A stretch of 38,911 bases of DNA from Chitinophagaceae bacterium (GCA_947380905.1 CANCSS010000020.1:1-38911); one strand, 5' to 3'. Shown: positions 1-9,313, counted from the stretch's first letter. Notes: generated from the letters alone by a model not told the origin. Numbers and translations: made by a program.

Positions 1-465
1 AGTTTTGATGATTTATTTGCAATCATTAAAAGCATCTCTTATCCCAATAATAAAACCAAGCATTTAATTGGGATGAGCCAATTGTTATTGCAAAATTTTA
101 AAGGCGAAGTGCCTTTAACCGTGGACGCCTTGGTTACCTTACCTGGAGTGGGTCGTAAAACCGCGAATGTTATTACCAGTGTAGTGGATAAGCAACCCAA
201 TATGGCCGTTGATACGCATGTGTATAGAGTTAGTAGAAGAATTGGCTTAGTGCCCATGACAGCAACAACTCCTTTGGCAGTAGAAAAAGAATTGATTAAA
301 CATATTCCTAAGGCCTTAGTGCATACAGCCCACCATTGGCTGATTCTTCATGGACGTTATACTTGCTTGGCAAGAAGTCCTAAATGCAATGCATGCGGTT
401 TAGTTGCATTTTGTAAAGAAGGGGCAAAAAAAAGCGCCTCCAAAGATGAAGACGCTTCTGTATAA
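1..465 (+). CDS. nth: Endonuclease III (DNA glycosylase/AP lyase), 5'-truncated by window edge
   Basis: Base-excision repair enzyme that removes oxidised pyrimidines and nicks the abasic site. The frame is open from base 1, so the N-terminal part lies outside the window; the internal ATG at 73 is not the start. Visible are the helix-hairpin-helix LPGVGRKTANV, whose Lys corresponds to the catalytic Lys of E. coli Nth, the catalytic Asp in AVDTHVYRVSRR, and a C-terminal 4Fe-4S loop with the exact C-X6-C-X2-C-X5-C spacing (CLARSPKCNACGLVAFC). The gene ends 11 bp before the convergent korA stop. Function is certain from these motifs; only the missing N-terminus is unknown. Confidence 0.95.
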   Translation, partial: SFDDLFAIIKSISYPNNKTKHLIGMSQLLLQNFKGEVPLTVDALVTLPGVGRKTANVITSVVDKQPNMAVDTHVYRVSRRIGLVPMTATTPLAVEKELIKHIPKALVHTAHHWLILHGRYTCLARSPKCNACGLVAFCKEGAKKSASKDEDASV

Positions 466-476
466 ATCTTTTATTT

Positions 477-2321
477 TTATAAATATTGTTCTACTGCAGT
501 TACCAATTCTTGTTTGGTAATAGGAACGCCCATGATTTTGTTGTATCCTTTTGCATCCACAAAATATTTATCACGAATAATTTTAATCAATTGACCATTG
601 TTGATTTCAGGAATGACCACTGTTTCAAAATTCTTTAAAATATCGCCTAAGTTTTTAGGGAAAGGACGCATGTATTTAATATGTGCGTGGCTTACTTGTT
701 TGCCTTGGCTTTGCAAATGTAACGCTGCGCTCTTAATGGTTCCGTAGGTAGATCCCCAACCTAAAATCAATACTTTTCCCTTCTCCGCACCAGTGTCAAT
801 GGTTTGTAAAGGAATGTAGTCGGCAATGGTTTCCACTTTTGCTTCTCTTGCTTTTACCATGAATTCATGATTTTCAGAATCATAACTCACGTTGCCTGTT
901 TCAGCTTGTTTTTCCAATCCGCCAATTCTATGTTCTAAACCCGGTGTGCCAGGAATGGCCCAAGGTCTTGCTCCTTTTTCATTGCGTTTGTATGGAAGGA
1001 ATTTTTCTTCGCCTTCGTCCAATCCTTTTTTAAATTTCACTTCAATGGTTGGTAAACTAGCTGCCGTTGGGAATTTCCATGGCTCAGCACCATTGGCAAT
1101 GTATCCATCACTTAATAAAATAACAGGAGTCATATGTTGAATCGCAATTCGAATGGCTTCAAATGCCATATAAAAACAATCACTTGGGGTTGAAGCAGCA
1201 ATAATAGGAATAGGTGCTTCTCCGTTGCGACCATAATAAGCTTGCATCAAATCGCTTTGCTCTGTTTTAGTTGGCAAACCAGTAGAAGGTCCTCCTCTTT
1301 GAATATTGATAATCACCAAAGGAATCTCCAACATCATGGCAAGGCCCATGGCTTCCGTTTTCAAAGCCATACCAGGTCCTGAAGTAGAAGTCATACCTAT
1401 CGCTCCACCGTAGCTTGCGCCAATGGCAGCACTTATACCAGCAATCTCATCTTCTGCTTGGAATGTTTTTACACCAAAGTTTTTGTACTTACTTAATTCA
1501 TGTAAAATATCAGTAGCAGGTGTAATTGGGTAAGTGCCTAGAAATATAGGAAGTCCACTTTTTTGAGAACCTGCAATTAAGCCCATTGACAAAGCTTGGT
1601 TGCCCATGATACTTCTGTAAGTACCTGGATCCATTTTAGATTTCTCAACTTTGTATCTAGAAGTAAAAAGCTCTGCAGTTTCTCCATAAAAATAGCCTGC
1701 TTTTAAAACATCCACATTGCTGTTTAAAATAGATTCTTTCTTTTTGAATTTATCTTTCAAATAATCAATCGTGGTATCTAAATCTCTATTGTACAACCAG
1801 TAAATCATACCCAATACAAACATATTCTTCGCACGATCTCTTTCTTTGATACCAAGATCTGTATAAGCTTTCAGTGCTTCACGTGTTAATTTGGTTACGT
1901 CTACTTTTGTTAAGTCGTATCCATCTAAACTGCCATCTTCTAATGGATTAATGCCATCGGCGTATGCGGCCAAGCGTAAATTTTTTGTATCAAATCCTTC
2001 TAGGTTGGCAATAATTTTTCCGCCTTTTTTTAAACTTTTTAAATTTACTTTTAAAGCGGCTGCATTCATCGCAACCAATACATCGCAAACATCACCGGGT
2101 GTATATACTCTATTAGAACTAAAATGAATTTGAAAACCACTCACTCCAGGTAAAGTTCCTAAAGGAGCTCTAATTTCTGCAGGGAAATCGGGGAAAGTAG
2201 CTAAATCGATCCCTAATAAGGCAGTATTGTTGGTGAATTGCTGTCCGGTCAATTGCATTCCATCACCACTATCACCAGCAAATTTGATCACGACGTCTTG
2301 TAAAACAACTTCTTTTTGCAT
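477..2321 (-). CDS. korA: 2-oxoglutarate (2-oxoacid):ferredoxin oxidoreductase, alpha subunit (gamma-alpha fusion)
   Basis: Catalyses ferredoxin-linked oxidative decarboxylation of a 2-oxo acid, probably 2-oxoglutarate, together with a ThDP-binding beta subunit. The N-terminal ~190 residues are the gamma domain (AGDSGDGMQLTGQQF near the start, then FPDFPAEIRAP). The rest is the alpha domain with TYPITPATD and TSTSGPGMALKTEAMGLA. I place the start at 2321 (MQKEVVLQDVV, 614 aa); a longer frame begins at 2357 but adds 12 residues with no family character. The beta subunit (korB), usually directly downstream, is absent: the next gene is nth on the other strand. Substrate choice between 2-oxoglutarate and other 2-oxo acids cannot be fixed from sequence alone. 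Confidence 0.9.
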   Translation of the reverse strand: MQKEVVLQDVVIKFAGDSGDGMQLTGQQFTNNTALLGIDLATFPDFPAEIRAPLGTLPGVSGFQIHFSSNRVYTPGDVCDVLVAMNAAALKVNLKSLKKGGKIIANLEGFDTKNLRLAAYADGINPLEDGSLDGYDLTKVDVTKLTREALKAYTDLGIKERDRAKNMFVLGMIYWLYNRDLDTTIDYLKDKFKKKESILNSNVDVLKAGYFYGETAELFTSRYKVEKSKMDPGTYRSIMGNQALSMGLIAGSQKSGLPIFLGTYPITPATDILHELSKYKNFGVKTFQAEDEIAGISAAIGASYGGAIGMTSTSGPGMALKTEAMGLAMMLEIPLVIINIQRGGPSTGLPTKTEQSDLMQAYYGRNGEAPIPIIAASTPSDCFYMAFEAIRIAIQHMTPVILLSDGYIANGAEPWKFPTAASLPTIEVKFKKGLDEGEEKFLPYKRNEKGARPWAIPGTPGLEHRIGGLEKQAETGNVSYDSENHEFMVKAREAKVETIADYIPLQTIDTGAEKGKVLILGWGSTYGTIKSAALHLQSQGKQVSHAHIKYMRPFPKNLGDILKNFETVVIPEINNGQLIKIIRDKYFVDAKGYNKIMGVPITKQELVTAVEQYL

Positions 2322-2405
2322 ATTGCATTTTATTGGAGCACGAAGGTACAAATCCAAGGCGCTAAAACCTTAACTTTTTATAATTTTTTTTATACTTTTC
2401 TTGTC

Positions 2406-2413
2406 TAACTTTG
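2406..2413 (+). promoter_or_regulatory. Candidate Bacteroidota -7 element (TAACTTTG) for the deacetylase gene
   Basis: TAACTTTG is a perfect match to the Bacteroidota sigma factor -7 consensus TAnnTTTG and ends 21 bp before the ATG at 2435. No clear TTG is seen at -33, so this rests on the -7 element alone. Confidence 0.4.
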
Positions 2414-2434
2414 AGCTTCTAATTCACTGGTTTT

Positions 2435-3232
2435 ATGGCCTATAGCGCTATTTTATATTTAATAAGTCATTTTTTTGTTCCATTCTTGCCCATGGAGGGC
2501 AGGGTGGTCGCCACTCCTCCCCAAAAGCTACCCTTTAGTAGCGTGCGTCCACCTGCCGAAGACAGCTTGCTAAAACACATTTATTTAAGCTTTGACGACG
2601 GCCCTATTTTGGGTACTTCCAATTGCATAGCTATTTGTACCAGCCATCAGGTACCGGCTACTTTTTTTGAAGTAGGCTTGCACCAATCCAGGAATCAAGA
2701 AGGACAAAGATTATATCAAGAAATACTTCAAAATGAGCATTTATTTGCCATTTGCAATCATAGCTATTCGCATGCTTATGGCAAATATTTACCCTTTTAT
2801 CATCATCCAAAAGAGGCCTTTGCCGATTTTATACATGCTAAGGATTTGATACAACCCAAAAACAATATCCTGAGGTTGCCTGGCAACAATGCATGGAATA
2901 CCAAAGACGCAAAGCGAGCAAGTGGATTGGTTCGTCCCTTGGTGCACCTGTTGGATAGCGCAGGCTTTAGTATTATTGGATGGGATATGGAATGGAGGTT
3001 TAATAAAAAAGGGAAACCTATTAAAAGTCCAGAAGTCATAGTAGCACTCGTTGATAGCTTACTCAAGTTAAATCAAACTGTGTCTAAGAATCACCTGGTT
3101 ATTCTGATGCACGATCATATGTTTAGAGCTCCTGAAGATGCTGTTAAGTTAGATAAATTTATTGCACTATTAAAGCAAAATCCACATTATCGTTTTGAGA
3201 AGTTAACGCAGTATCCAGGACTTAAGAATTGA
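2435..3232 (+). CDS. Polysaccharide deacetylase family protein (NodB homology domain)
   Basis: Carbohydrate esterase family 4-type metal-dependent deacetylase; likely substrates are N-acetylated cell-wall or exopolysaccharide sugars. The CE4 motifs appear in order: SFDDGP (residues 52-57, catalytic and metal Asp), HSYSH (109-113, metal histidines), RLPG (147-150) and a late ILMHDH. Residues 1-20 are hydrophobic and may serve as a signal or membrane anchor, though no clean cleavage site or lipobox is visible. It is 265 aa, normal for a single NodB domain with a short leader. It is divergent from korA. Substrate is not predictable from the sequence. Confidence 0.85.
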   Translation: MAYSAILYLISHFFVPFLPMEGRVVATPPQKLPFSSVRPPAEDSLLKHIYLSFDDGPILGTSNCIAICTSHQVPATFFEVGLHQSRNQEGQRLYQEILQNEHLFAICNHSYSHAYGKYLPFYHHPKEAFADFIHAKDLIQPKNNILRLPGNNAWNTKDAKRASGLVRPLVHLLDSAGFSIIGWDMEWRFNKKGKPIKSPEVIVALVDSLLKLNQTVSKNHLVILMHDHMFRAPEDAVKLDKFIALLKQNPHYRFEKLTQYPGLKN

Positions 3233-3307
3233 CTGAATTAACCTTTTTTTATAGGATGAATTCAAAGTATTTTGTATTTTTATAGTAGAAAAATTAAATT
3301 AAATTTT

Positions 3308-4075
3308 ATGGCTATTTTTAACTCTAGCAACCCAACACTTACCGAAAAAATCTTTGACAAAAGCTTAAACGACAATGCGCAATCTTTTGGCGTCATGAGT
3401 GTTCGAGGTACCATTAATAAGTTTGGATTTTTATTGGTGATGGTTATGGCAGCAGCCATGTATGTTTGGAATGTTTACGCAGAAGGAAATACGAGCACAG
3501 CGACTACCTTAATGTTGGTAGGGGCTATTGGGGGTTTTGTGATTGCCTTGGTGATGATGTTTAAGCCAGGATGGGCTGGATTTATTGCACCTGCTTATGG
3601 TATTTTAGAAGGGTTATTTATTGGAGGCATTAGTGCTTTTTTTAATGCGATGTTCCAAAAGTCTTATCCAAATATTGTTTTGCATGCGGTGGGTTTAACT
3701 TTGGGCGTGGCCATGGCCATGTTCTTATTGTATAATTTTAGAATCATTAACGTAACCAATCGCTTACGTTCTATTATTATGTCTGCCACTATGGGCATTG
3801 GTTTATTCTATTTAATTGTATGGATACTTGGCTTGTTTCATGTGAACATGGGATTTGCTTTTGATAGCTCTCCATTAAGCATTGGCATTAGTTTGTTTAT
3901 TGTTGGCATCGCTGCAATGAATTTATTATTAGATTTTGATTCGATCGAACGTGCTGCCGAAATGGGTGCACCTAAGTATATGGAATGGTATGGTGCTTTT
4001 GGTTTATTGGTGACCTTGGTATGGCTGTACTTAGAAATTTTAAGATTGTTAAGCAAATTAAACTCAAAGAATTAA
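3308..4075 (+). CDS. Bax inhibitor-1/YccA family integral membrane protein
   Basis: Multi-pass inner-membrane protein of the BI-1/YccA (TMBIM) family; bacterial members are pH-sensitive calcium-leak channels or FtsH modulators, but the role here is unproven. The start is set at 3308 (MAIFNSSNPTL, 255 aa); an upstream in-frame ATG at 3272 lies in an AT-rich leader. About seven hydrophobic segments follow a soluble N-terminus of ~40 residues. The C-terminal half contains LLDFDSIERAAEMGAPKYME and then the last membrane helix, matching the conserved acidic/loop region of the family. It stands alone between the deacetylase and the E1 gene. Confidence 0.9.
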   Translation: MAIFNSSNPTLTEKIFDKSLNDNAQSFGVMSVRGTINKFGFLLVMVMAAAMYVWNVYAEGNTSTATTLMLVGAIGGFVIALVMMFKPGWAGFIAPAYGILEGLFIGGISAFFNAMFQKSYPNIVLHAVGLTLGVAMAMFLLYNFRIINVTNRLRSIIMSATMGIGLFYLIVWILGLFHVNMGFAFDSSPLSIGISLFIVGIAAMNLLLDFDSIERAAEMGAPKYMEWYGAFGLLVTLVWLYLEILRLLSKLNSKN

Positions 4076-4109
4076 AAAGGTTTTTTATCCCTTTAAATAA
4101 AAAATCATC

Positions 4110-6101
4110 ATGGAGTTTAAACGGGGTAAATTAACGAATGAGCAGCTAGTGCATTTTTATCGTTCTTTGCTTTTGCCAAGAATGATAGAAGAGAAAATGT
4201 TACTTCTGCTTCGTCAAGGAAAAATTAGCAAATGGTTTAGTGGCATTGGGCAGGAAGCGATTTCGGTGGGCGCTACTTTAGCGATGGAGCCTACCGAATG
4301 GATCATGCCATTGCATAGAAATTTAGGTGTTTTTACTGCTCGTAATATGCCCTTAGTAGATTTATTCAAACAATGGCAGGGCGATAGAGATGGTTATAGC
4401 AAAGCGCGTGAACGCAGCTTTCATTTTGGCAACAAAGCGCATCATATTTGTGGAATGATTTCTCATTTGGGGCCTCAGTTGGCCATTGCAGACGGCGTCG
4501 CATTGGCCTATCAACAAAGAGGACAACTTAAAGCTACCCTTGCATTTACTGGAGAAGGAGGTACCAGTGAAGGCGATTTTCACGAAGCGCTGAATGTAGC
4601 TGCTGTATGGGGTTTGCCAGTTATTTTTATTATTGAAAACAATGGATATGGATTAAGCACACCCACGAATGAACAATATTTTTGTGAAAATTTAGTGGAT
4701 CGTGCCAAGGGCTATGGTATGGAAGGGGTGCGGATTGATGGAAATAACATTTTAGAAGTGTATGAAACCATCAAAGGGGTGAGAGATTATTGTATCAACA
4801 ATCAGAAACCGTATTTAATAGAGTGTACTACTTTTAGAATGCGTGGACATGAGGAAGCAAGTGGTGTAAAATATGTACCCAAAGAATTGATGGAGAAATG
4901 GTCCAGAAAAGATCCTATCAAAAATTATGAACAATATTTAGTCAGTCAGCAAGTATTTACGGAGATGGAGGTAGCTGATATTCGAAATGAATTCAAAAAA
5001 AATATCGAAGCCGATTTAAAATTAGCGATGGAAAGTTTTGCTTTTATCCCGAAAATGGAGGAGGAAGTTGTAGATGTTTTTGCGCCAATGGTACCCAATA
5101 CCATTCCTTATTTTGATCAATTAAATCATCCTATACTTACTAAGAAACGTTTTATTGAATCCATTAGTGAAGCGTTGAGACAGTCGATGGTTTTGTATCC
5201 TGAATTAATTTTAATGGGGCAAGACATTGCGGAATACGGCGGCGCTTTTAAAATGACAGAAGGATTTGTTCAGCAGTTTGGGAAACAACGCATTCGCAAT
5301 ACACCCATTTGTGAAAGTGCCATCGTAGGGGCTGCTTTGGGATTGAGTTTAGAAGGAATTAAATCGGTGGTGGAAATGCAATTTGCAGATTTTGTTACGG
5401 TGGCATTCAATCAAATAGTAAACAACCTTGCAAAAATTCATTATCGTTGGGGTCAAAATGCAGACGTAGTAGTGCGCATGCCAACAGGGGCGGGCGTTGG
5501 GGCAGGTCCTTTTCATTCACAATCCAATGAGGCTTGGTTTACCCATGTGCCAGGATTAAAAGTGGTGTATCCTTCGAATCCCATTGATGCGAAAGGATTG
5601 CTGATTGCAGCCTTGGCCGATCCCAATCCTATTTTATATTTTGAACACAAGGCTTTGTACAGAAGTATAGATGCGGAAGTGCCGGATGAATATTTTCAAA
5701 TACCCATTGGTAAAGCAGCTTTATTAAGTACTGGTGAAGAAGCTTGTATCATCACTTACGGAATGGGCGTTTTGTGGGCACAAAAATACCAGGAAAGAAA
5801 TACCCATCTTGCCATCCGTATCTTGGATCTAAGAACTTTGGCTCCTTTGGATTATGAAGCCATTGAAAAAGTAGTAAAAGCCACTGGTAAAGTATTGATC
5901 CTACATGAGGACAATTTAACAGGAGGCATTGGTGGAGAAATTAGTGCATGGATCGCTGAACATTGTTTTGAATATTTAGACGCACCAATTATGCGTTGCG
6001 CCTCTTTGGATACTCCTATTCCTTTTAATATTGAATTAGAAAAACAGTACCTAGCCGAAAGCAGATTGCATGAAACGATGCTGCGATTGCTTAGTTATTA
6101 A
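4110..6101 (+). CDS. 2-oxo acid dehydrogenase E1 component, alpha and beta subunits fused
   Basis: ThDP-dependent E1 of a 2-oxo acid dehydrogenase complex (branched-chain or pyruvate type), 663 aa. The alpha half (about 1-330) carries the ThDP/Mg motif GEGGTSEGDFHE ... ENNGYGLSTP. The beta half (about 345-663) begins near LTKKRFIESISEALRQSM and contains MGQDIAEYGGAFKMTEGF, GAGVGAGPFHSQSNEAWF and LHEDNLTGGIGGE. Such alpha-beta fusions are common in Bacteroidota and are usually annotated as 2-oxoisovalerate dehydrogenase-type E1. No E2 or E3 is adjacent; a PDH-type E2 lies ~22 kb away at 28222. It starts 34 bp after the BI-1 gene, so cotranscription is possible. Confidence 0.9.
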   Translation: MEFKRGKLTNEQLVHFYRSLLLPRMIEEKMLLLLRQGKISKWFSGIGQEAISVGATLAMEPTEWIMPLHRNLGVFTARNMPLVDLFKQWQGDRDGYSKARERSFHFGNKAHHICGMISHLGPQLAIADGVALAYQQRGQLKATLAFTGEGGTSEGDFHEALNVAAVWGLPVIFIIENNGYGLSTPTNEQYFCENLVDRAKGYGMEGVRIDGNNILEVYETIKGVRDYCINNQKPYLIECTTFRMRGHEEASGVKYVPKELMEKWSRKDPIKNYEQYLVSQQVFTEMEVADIRNEFKKNIEADLKLAMESFAFIPKMEEEVVDVFAPMVPNTIPYFDQLNHPILTKKRFIESISEALRQSMVLYPELILMGQDIAEYGGAFKMTEGFVQQFGKQRIRNTPICESAIVGAALGLSLEGIKSVVEMQFADFVTVAFNQIVNNLAKIHYRWGQNADVVVRMPTGAGVGAGPFHSQSNEAWFTHVPGLKVVYPSNPIDAKGLLIAALADPNPILYFEHKALYRSIDAEVPDEYFQIPIGKAALLSTGEEACIITYGMGVLWAQKYQERNTHLAIRILDLRTLAPLDYEAIEKVVKATGKVLILHEDNLTGGIGGEISAWIAEHCFEYLDAPIMRCASLDTPIPFNIELEKQYLAESRLHETMLRLLSY

Positions 6102-6114
6102 TTTCGGAGTGAGC

Positions 6115-7506
6115 TTATCTCTGGTAGGTATTTGTAAGCGCATTGCCAGAAGTATCAGTTAAAATAAAAGTATATTTATTATTTGCATCCCAACTATATT
6201 TCACATAGCCATTTTTACTTCCAATTTTATAAGTAAGCATATATCCATTCGTTCCTACTGCAATAAAATCTGTTATCACTGCTCCATTTAATGGACTCGT
6301 AGCAGGACGAACTGGTTTTGTGAAAGCTTGCGGTATCAATTGATTTTCGGGAGCTGTTGTGGCAGGATCAAGGGTTACCTTGCCCTTCAATGCACCTACG
6401 ACATAAGGATAATCTGTAGTACCATGATAGTGATAAACGCCATTTGTTCCATTGTGTCCATGGCAAGTATCCAAAGCAATCATACTAGATCCATCTGGTT
6501 CTTTTGCACCAAATACGGGGAAACCATCTAGTGCAAATGCAATTGGTTTTAACCCATTAATTGTAGCCAAATGTAAAGGTGCTGCATGGTAGTGATAATC
6601 ATCTCCTTTACCACAATGCCCGCCCCAATTATCCAATTCCCCTATTTTATAAGAATCTTCTCCTCTATTATTTAAAGCATTAAAAATAGGAATGCCATTT
6701 ACAGCGATCGCAACAGCCCCTTTCATTAAATTTGTTTTTGTACTTAATGGAACATTTGCATAAACGGGTTGTAATGGAATTGACCAGCTATTCGTTCCAT
6801 TGTAAGGTTGTGTTATAGGAACTTGTTGTTGCCAACTTGTAATTCCTATCATCATGTTGTGATTTGGAATTCCAGTTGATGCAATATAAAAATAAGTGCC
6901 ATCCCAACTGGTACTAAGCGCGGGTTTAAAAGCCGAAAAAGCAGAATCAATAAACGTGGTAGTGGTTTTAGGTATCACAACCCCAATCGGGTTGGTATTT
7001 GTGTTGTTTGAAGTAGTGGTATCAGATTTGCTGCAGGCAATAAAAATTGAAAAAATAAACAGGAAAGCAATGGCAATAGATCCTAATCTAGCATTGAAAA
7101 CATAAGTCTTGAATAAACTTTTATTTAGCGCATATAAAATTAATGCTAAAAAGCAAAGAATAAATAAAGGCATCAATTGATACTGGTCATTATTGACAGC
7201 ATTTTCTTCGTCTAAATTCGCGTAGTTAACTTTAGAGCATTTATTTATTTTTAATTTAGCCAGTTGTTGATCTTGACTACTTAATTCATTTATATAAATG
7301 GGTTTAATAACACCATCCTCTTGCTCTAGAAATATTTTATTGTCCTTGGCAAAAGAAAAATTTCCTTGAATAATTTCACCTGATTTTAATCTCCACGTGT
7401 TTAAAAGGATGCCGTCGCCCTTGTGATAATGGCCTCCAGGATGCGCCATAAGATTGGTACTTTGAAAAAGAAGGCATAGCGCTAATAAATAAATTAGATT
7501 TTTCAT
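6115..7506 (-). CDS. YHYH-domain protein with N-terminal SHD1-like region and internal lipobox
   Basis: The C-terminal part (about residues 200-430) is a YHYH domain, named for motifs seen here as GDDYHYHAAP and NGVYHYHGT; its biochemical function is unknown. The protein starts with a signal peptide (1-21) followed by HPGGHYHKGDG and an SHD1-like stretch with TWRLKSGEIIQGNF and ELSSQDQQLA. Two hydrophobic segments follow (about 112-127 and 143-157). The second ends in FSIFIAC|SKSD with Cys158, followed by a Thr/Asn-rich linker, which is a textbook lipobox in the middle of the protein. It may be a fusion of a small membrane protein with a YHYH lipoprotein. The start is 2 bp after the stop of the YbhB-like gene, so the two are one operon. 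Confidence 0.8.
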   Translation of the reverse strand: MKNLIYLLALCLLFQSTNLMAHPGGHYHKGDGILLNTWRLKSGEIIQGNFSFAKDNKIFLEQEDGVIKPIYINELSSQDQQLAKLKINKCSKVNYANLDEENAVNNDQYQLMPLFILCFLALILYALNKSLFKTYVFNARLGSIAIAFLFIFSIFIACSKSDTTTSNNTNTNPIGVVIPKTTTTFIDSAFSAFKPALSTSWDGTYFYIASTGIPNHNMMIGITSWQQQVPITQPYNGTNSWSIPLQPVYANVPLSTKTNLMKGAVAIAVNGIPIFNALNNRGEDSYKIGELDNWGGHCGKGDDYHYHAAPLHLATINGLKPIAFALDGFPVFGAKEPDGSSMIALDTCHGHNGTNGVYHYHGTTDYPYVVGALKGKVTLDPATTAPENQLIPQAFTKPVRPATSPLNGAVITDFIAVGTNGYMLTYKIGSKNGYVKYSWDANNKYTFILTDTSGNALTNTYQR

Positions 7507-7508
7507 AA

Positions 7509-8063
7509 TTATGGTCTTGTATAAGTGACACTCATCACTGCACTGTCAACAATCTTGTTTTTCATCCCAGCCAATAAAATATCCATAGTAACCAGTGTGT
7601 TTGGGACAGTGATTGAAGGTGTTGCGTTTAATGCATACAATGTTAAAACATAAGTTTTTGCTCCAGGTCCCTGAGAGCAAGGAGGGGTATAAGTGGTCTT
7701 GCCATCCACTGTGTTGATGCCAAATACTCCAATTGACTTTGAATTATCAGGTATTGCATAGGTAGTAACAGGAATATTATACAACACTATATAAACGTGC
7801 TTATCGCCAGTAGGGGGTATGGTATACATTGTAATGGCATAACTTGTAGTTGTGCTTGGTGCATTTGACCATTGTAAACCTGGAGAAATGCCTAAGCTAT
7901 CACAGGTATATAATTTTGGGTAAAGGCCATTGTGTGCAAAGCCATTGCCACTGAATTTTATTTGATTGGCTATTGTTGGTGCACTTGTATTTGTCGTTTT
8001 TTGACAACTAAGAGAAAAAATTACTAATGAAAATAAAAAAATTTTATTTTTTAAATAAATCAT
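7509..8063 (-). CDS. YbhB/YbcL (PEBP, Raf-kinase-inhibitor-like) family lipoprotein
   Basis: Phosphatidylethanolamine-binding-protein fold of the YbhB/YbcL family; the bacterial function is unclear. The start is taken at 8063 (MIYLKNKIFLF); a start at 8075 adds only MLLL. The leader ends in a lipobox, FSLSC|QKT, so it is probably an outer-membrane or periplasm-facing lipoprotein. The family signature is seen in PGLQWSNAPSTTTSYAITM, HVYIVLYNIP and the PPCSQGPGAKTYVLTLYAL segment, whose CxQGPG/H-Y core matches the anion-binding region of PEBPs. First gene of a two-gene operon with the YHYH protein. Confidence 0.87.
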   Translation of the reverse strand: MIYLKNKIFLFSLVIFSLSCQKTTNTSAPTIANQIKFSGNGFAHNGLYPKLYTCDSLGISPGLQWSNAPSTTTSYAITMYTIPPTGDKHVYIVLYNIPVTTYAIPDNSKSIGVFGINTVDGKTTYTPPCSQGPGAKTYVLTLYALNATPSITVPNTLVTMDILLAGMKNKIVDSAVMSVTYTRP

Positions 8064-8112
8064 AAGAAGTAGCATAAATCATTCGAGGCAGATTAAACAA
8101 TCCTCAAATTTT

Positions 8113-9270
8113 TTATTGTGGGTTGTTTAATCTATACACACGTAAAAAATTCTCACCCAAAATTTTTCTAATATCTTTATCGGAATAACCTCTGGCTATC
8201 AATGCTTGTGTAAATTTAGGATAATCCAATACTGTTTTTAATTGTTTCGGGGCCGAATCAATGCCATCAAAATCAGAGCCAATACCTACGTGGTCAACTC
8301 CTATTAATTTAACAATATGGTCTAAGTGTTTCATAAGCTGTTCTATGTCTGGCTTGTTGGCTTCACTTTCGGTAAAATACTTTTCTGCCAAGGTACTAAA
8401 GGCGTATTCTCTTTGTATGCCGGTGCGTAACATAGAATCTAATTCAGCTTGATGTCTGCCTCTGAATGCAGCATCTTTCTTTGCAAAAGTACTATCCACA
8501 AAAGCGGAATAAAAATTAAGGTGAATCACGCCCCCGTTTTTTCCTACTGCTATAATCTGGTCATCTTTCAAATTTCTCGTAACAGGACAAATGGAATAGG
8601 AATTACTATGAGATGCAATGACAGGTTTGGTAGTGGTTTTGATGGCATCCCAGAATGTGGTTTCTCCTACGTGAGAGATATCTACGATAATGCCTAATTT
8701 ATTCATGCGATGAATAACTTCTTTTCCAAAAGCAGTTAGCCCTCTTGGCCCAGTATATTTTGGATCTTTTTCGTCTGCATGGGAGCTAGCCCAAGTAGGA
8801 GAATTGTTCCAAGTAAGGGTCATGTAGCGAACGCCTCTTTTGTAAAAAGTATCTAAACGGTCTATATTGTCTTCGATCATGTGGCCACCTTCTACACCGT
8901 ATTGTGCGACAATTTTATTTTCTTTCAAAGCTTTTTGAATGGCCGACCAGCTTTTAGCAATGACAATTTTATCAGGATTGCGCGCAGCCACAGCTTCGAG
9001 GGTATCCATGGATCTCATGGCCCAGGCGTAAGGATTTTTTCTTTCACCATCGCACCAAACCGAAAACAACTGGTAGTCGACGCCACCTTGTTTAAATCTT
9101 TTTAAATCGGAGTGGTTTTTGCCAGTAAGGTCTTGATCAAGGCTTACTTTTTTTTCGATACAAGCGGTAATACAATCATTATGGGTATCCACCAATACCG
9201 ATTTATAGTGAATGGCTTGCGCATTTGCGTTGGCGGCTATTAAAAGTAAAAGGAAGGATAGATATTTCAT
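8113..9270 (-). CDS. Membrane-type dipeptidase, peptidase family M19
   Basis: Secreted zinc dipeptidase (renal dipeptidase family), hydrolysing dipeptides, often including D-amino-acid-containing ones. The start at the ATG near 9270 gives a clean signal peptide MKYLSFLLLLIAANANAQ; an upstream non-ATG start would add 16 residues that do not resemble a leader. M19 metal-site motifs occur in order: DTHNDC, YGVEGGHMIED, DISHVGE, ASHSNSY and the C-terminal GIGSDFDGI. A tail KILGENFLRVYR is typical of the family. The gene is divergent from prfA. Nothing nearby indicates the physiological substrate. Confidence 0.92.
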   Translation of the reverse strand: MKYLSFLLLLIAANANAQAIHYKSVLVDTHNDCITACIEKKVSLDQDLTGKNHSDLKRFKQGGVDYQLFSVWCDGERKNPYAWAMRSMDTLEAVAARNPDKIVIAKSWSAIQKALKENKIVAQYGVEGGHMIEDNIDRLDTFYKRGVRYMTLTWNNSPTWASSHADEKDPKYTGPRGLTAFGKEVIHRMNKLGIIVDISHVGETTFWDAIKTTTKPVIASHSNSYSICPVTRNLKDDQIIAVGKNGGVIHLNFYSAFVDSTFAKKDAAFRGRHQAELDSMLRTGIQREYAFSTLAEKYFTESEANKPDIEQLMKHLDHIVKLIGVDHVGIGSDFDGIDSAPKQLKTVLDYPKFTQALIARGYSDKDIRKILGENFLRVYRLNNPQ

Positions 9271-9305
9271 AAGAGGAGATTGTTTTAATTGACAACTAAA
9301 ATAGC

Positions 9306-9313
9306 TATTTTTG
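9306..9313 (+). promoter_or_regulatory. Candidate -7 element (TATTTTTG) for prfA
   Basis: TATTTTTG matches TAnnTTTG exactly and ends 17 bp before the prfA ATG at 9331, giving a short leader. A TTG lies about 23 bp upstream of it, slightly longer than the usual spacing. Confidence 0.4.
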
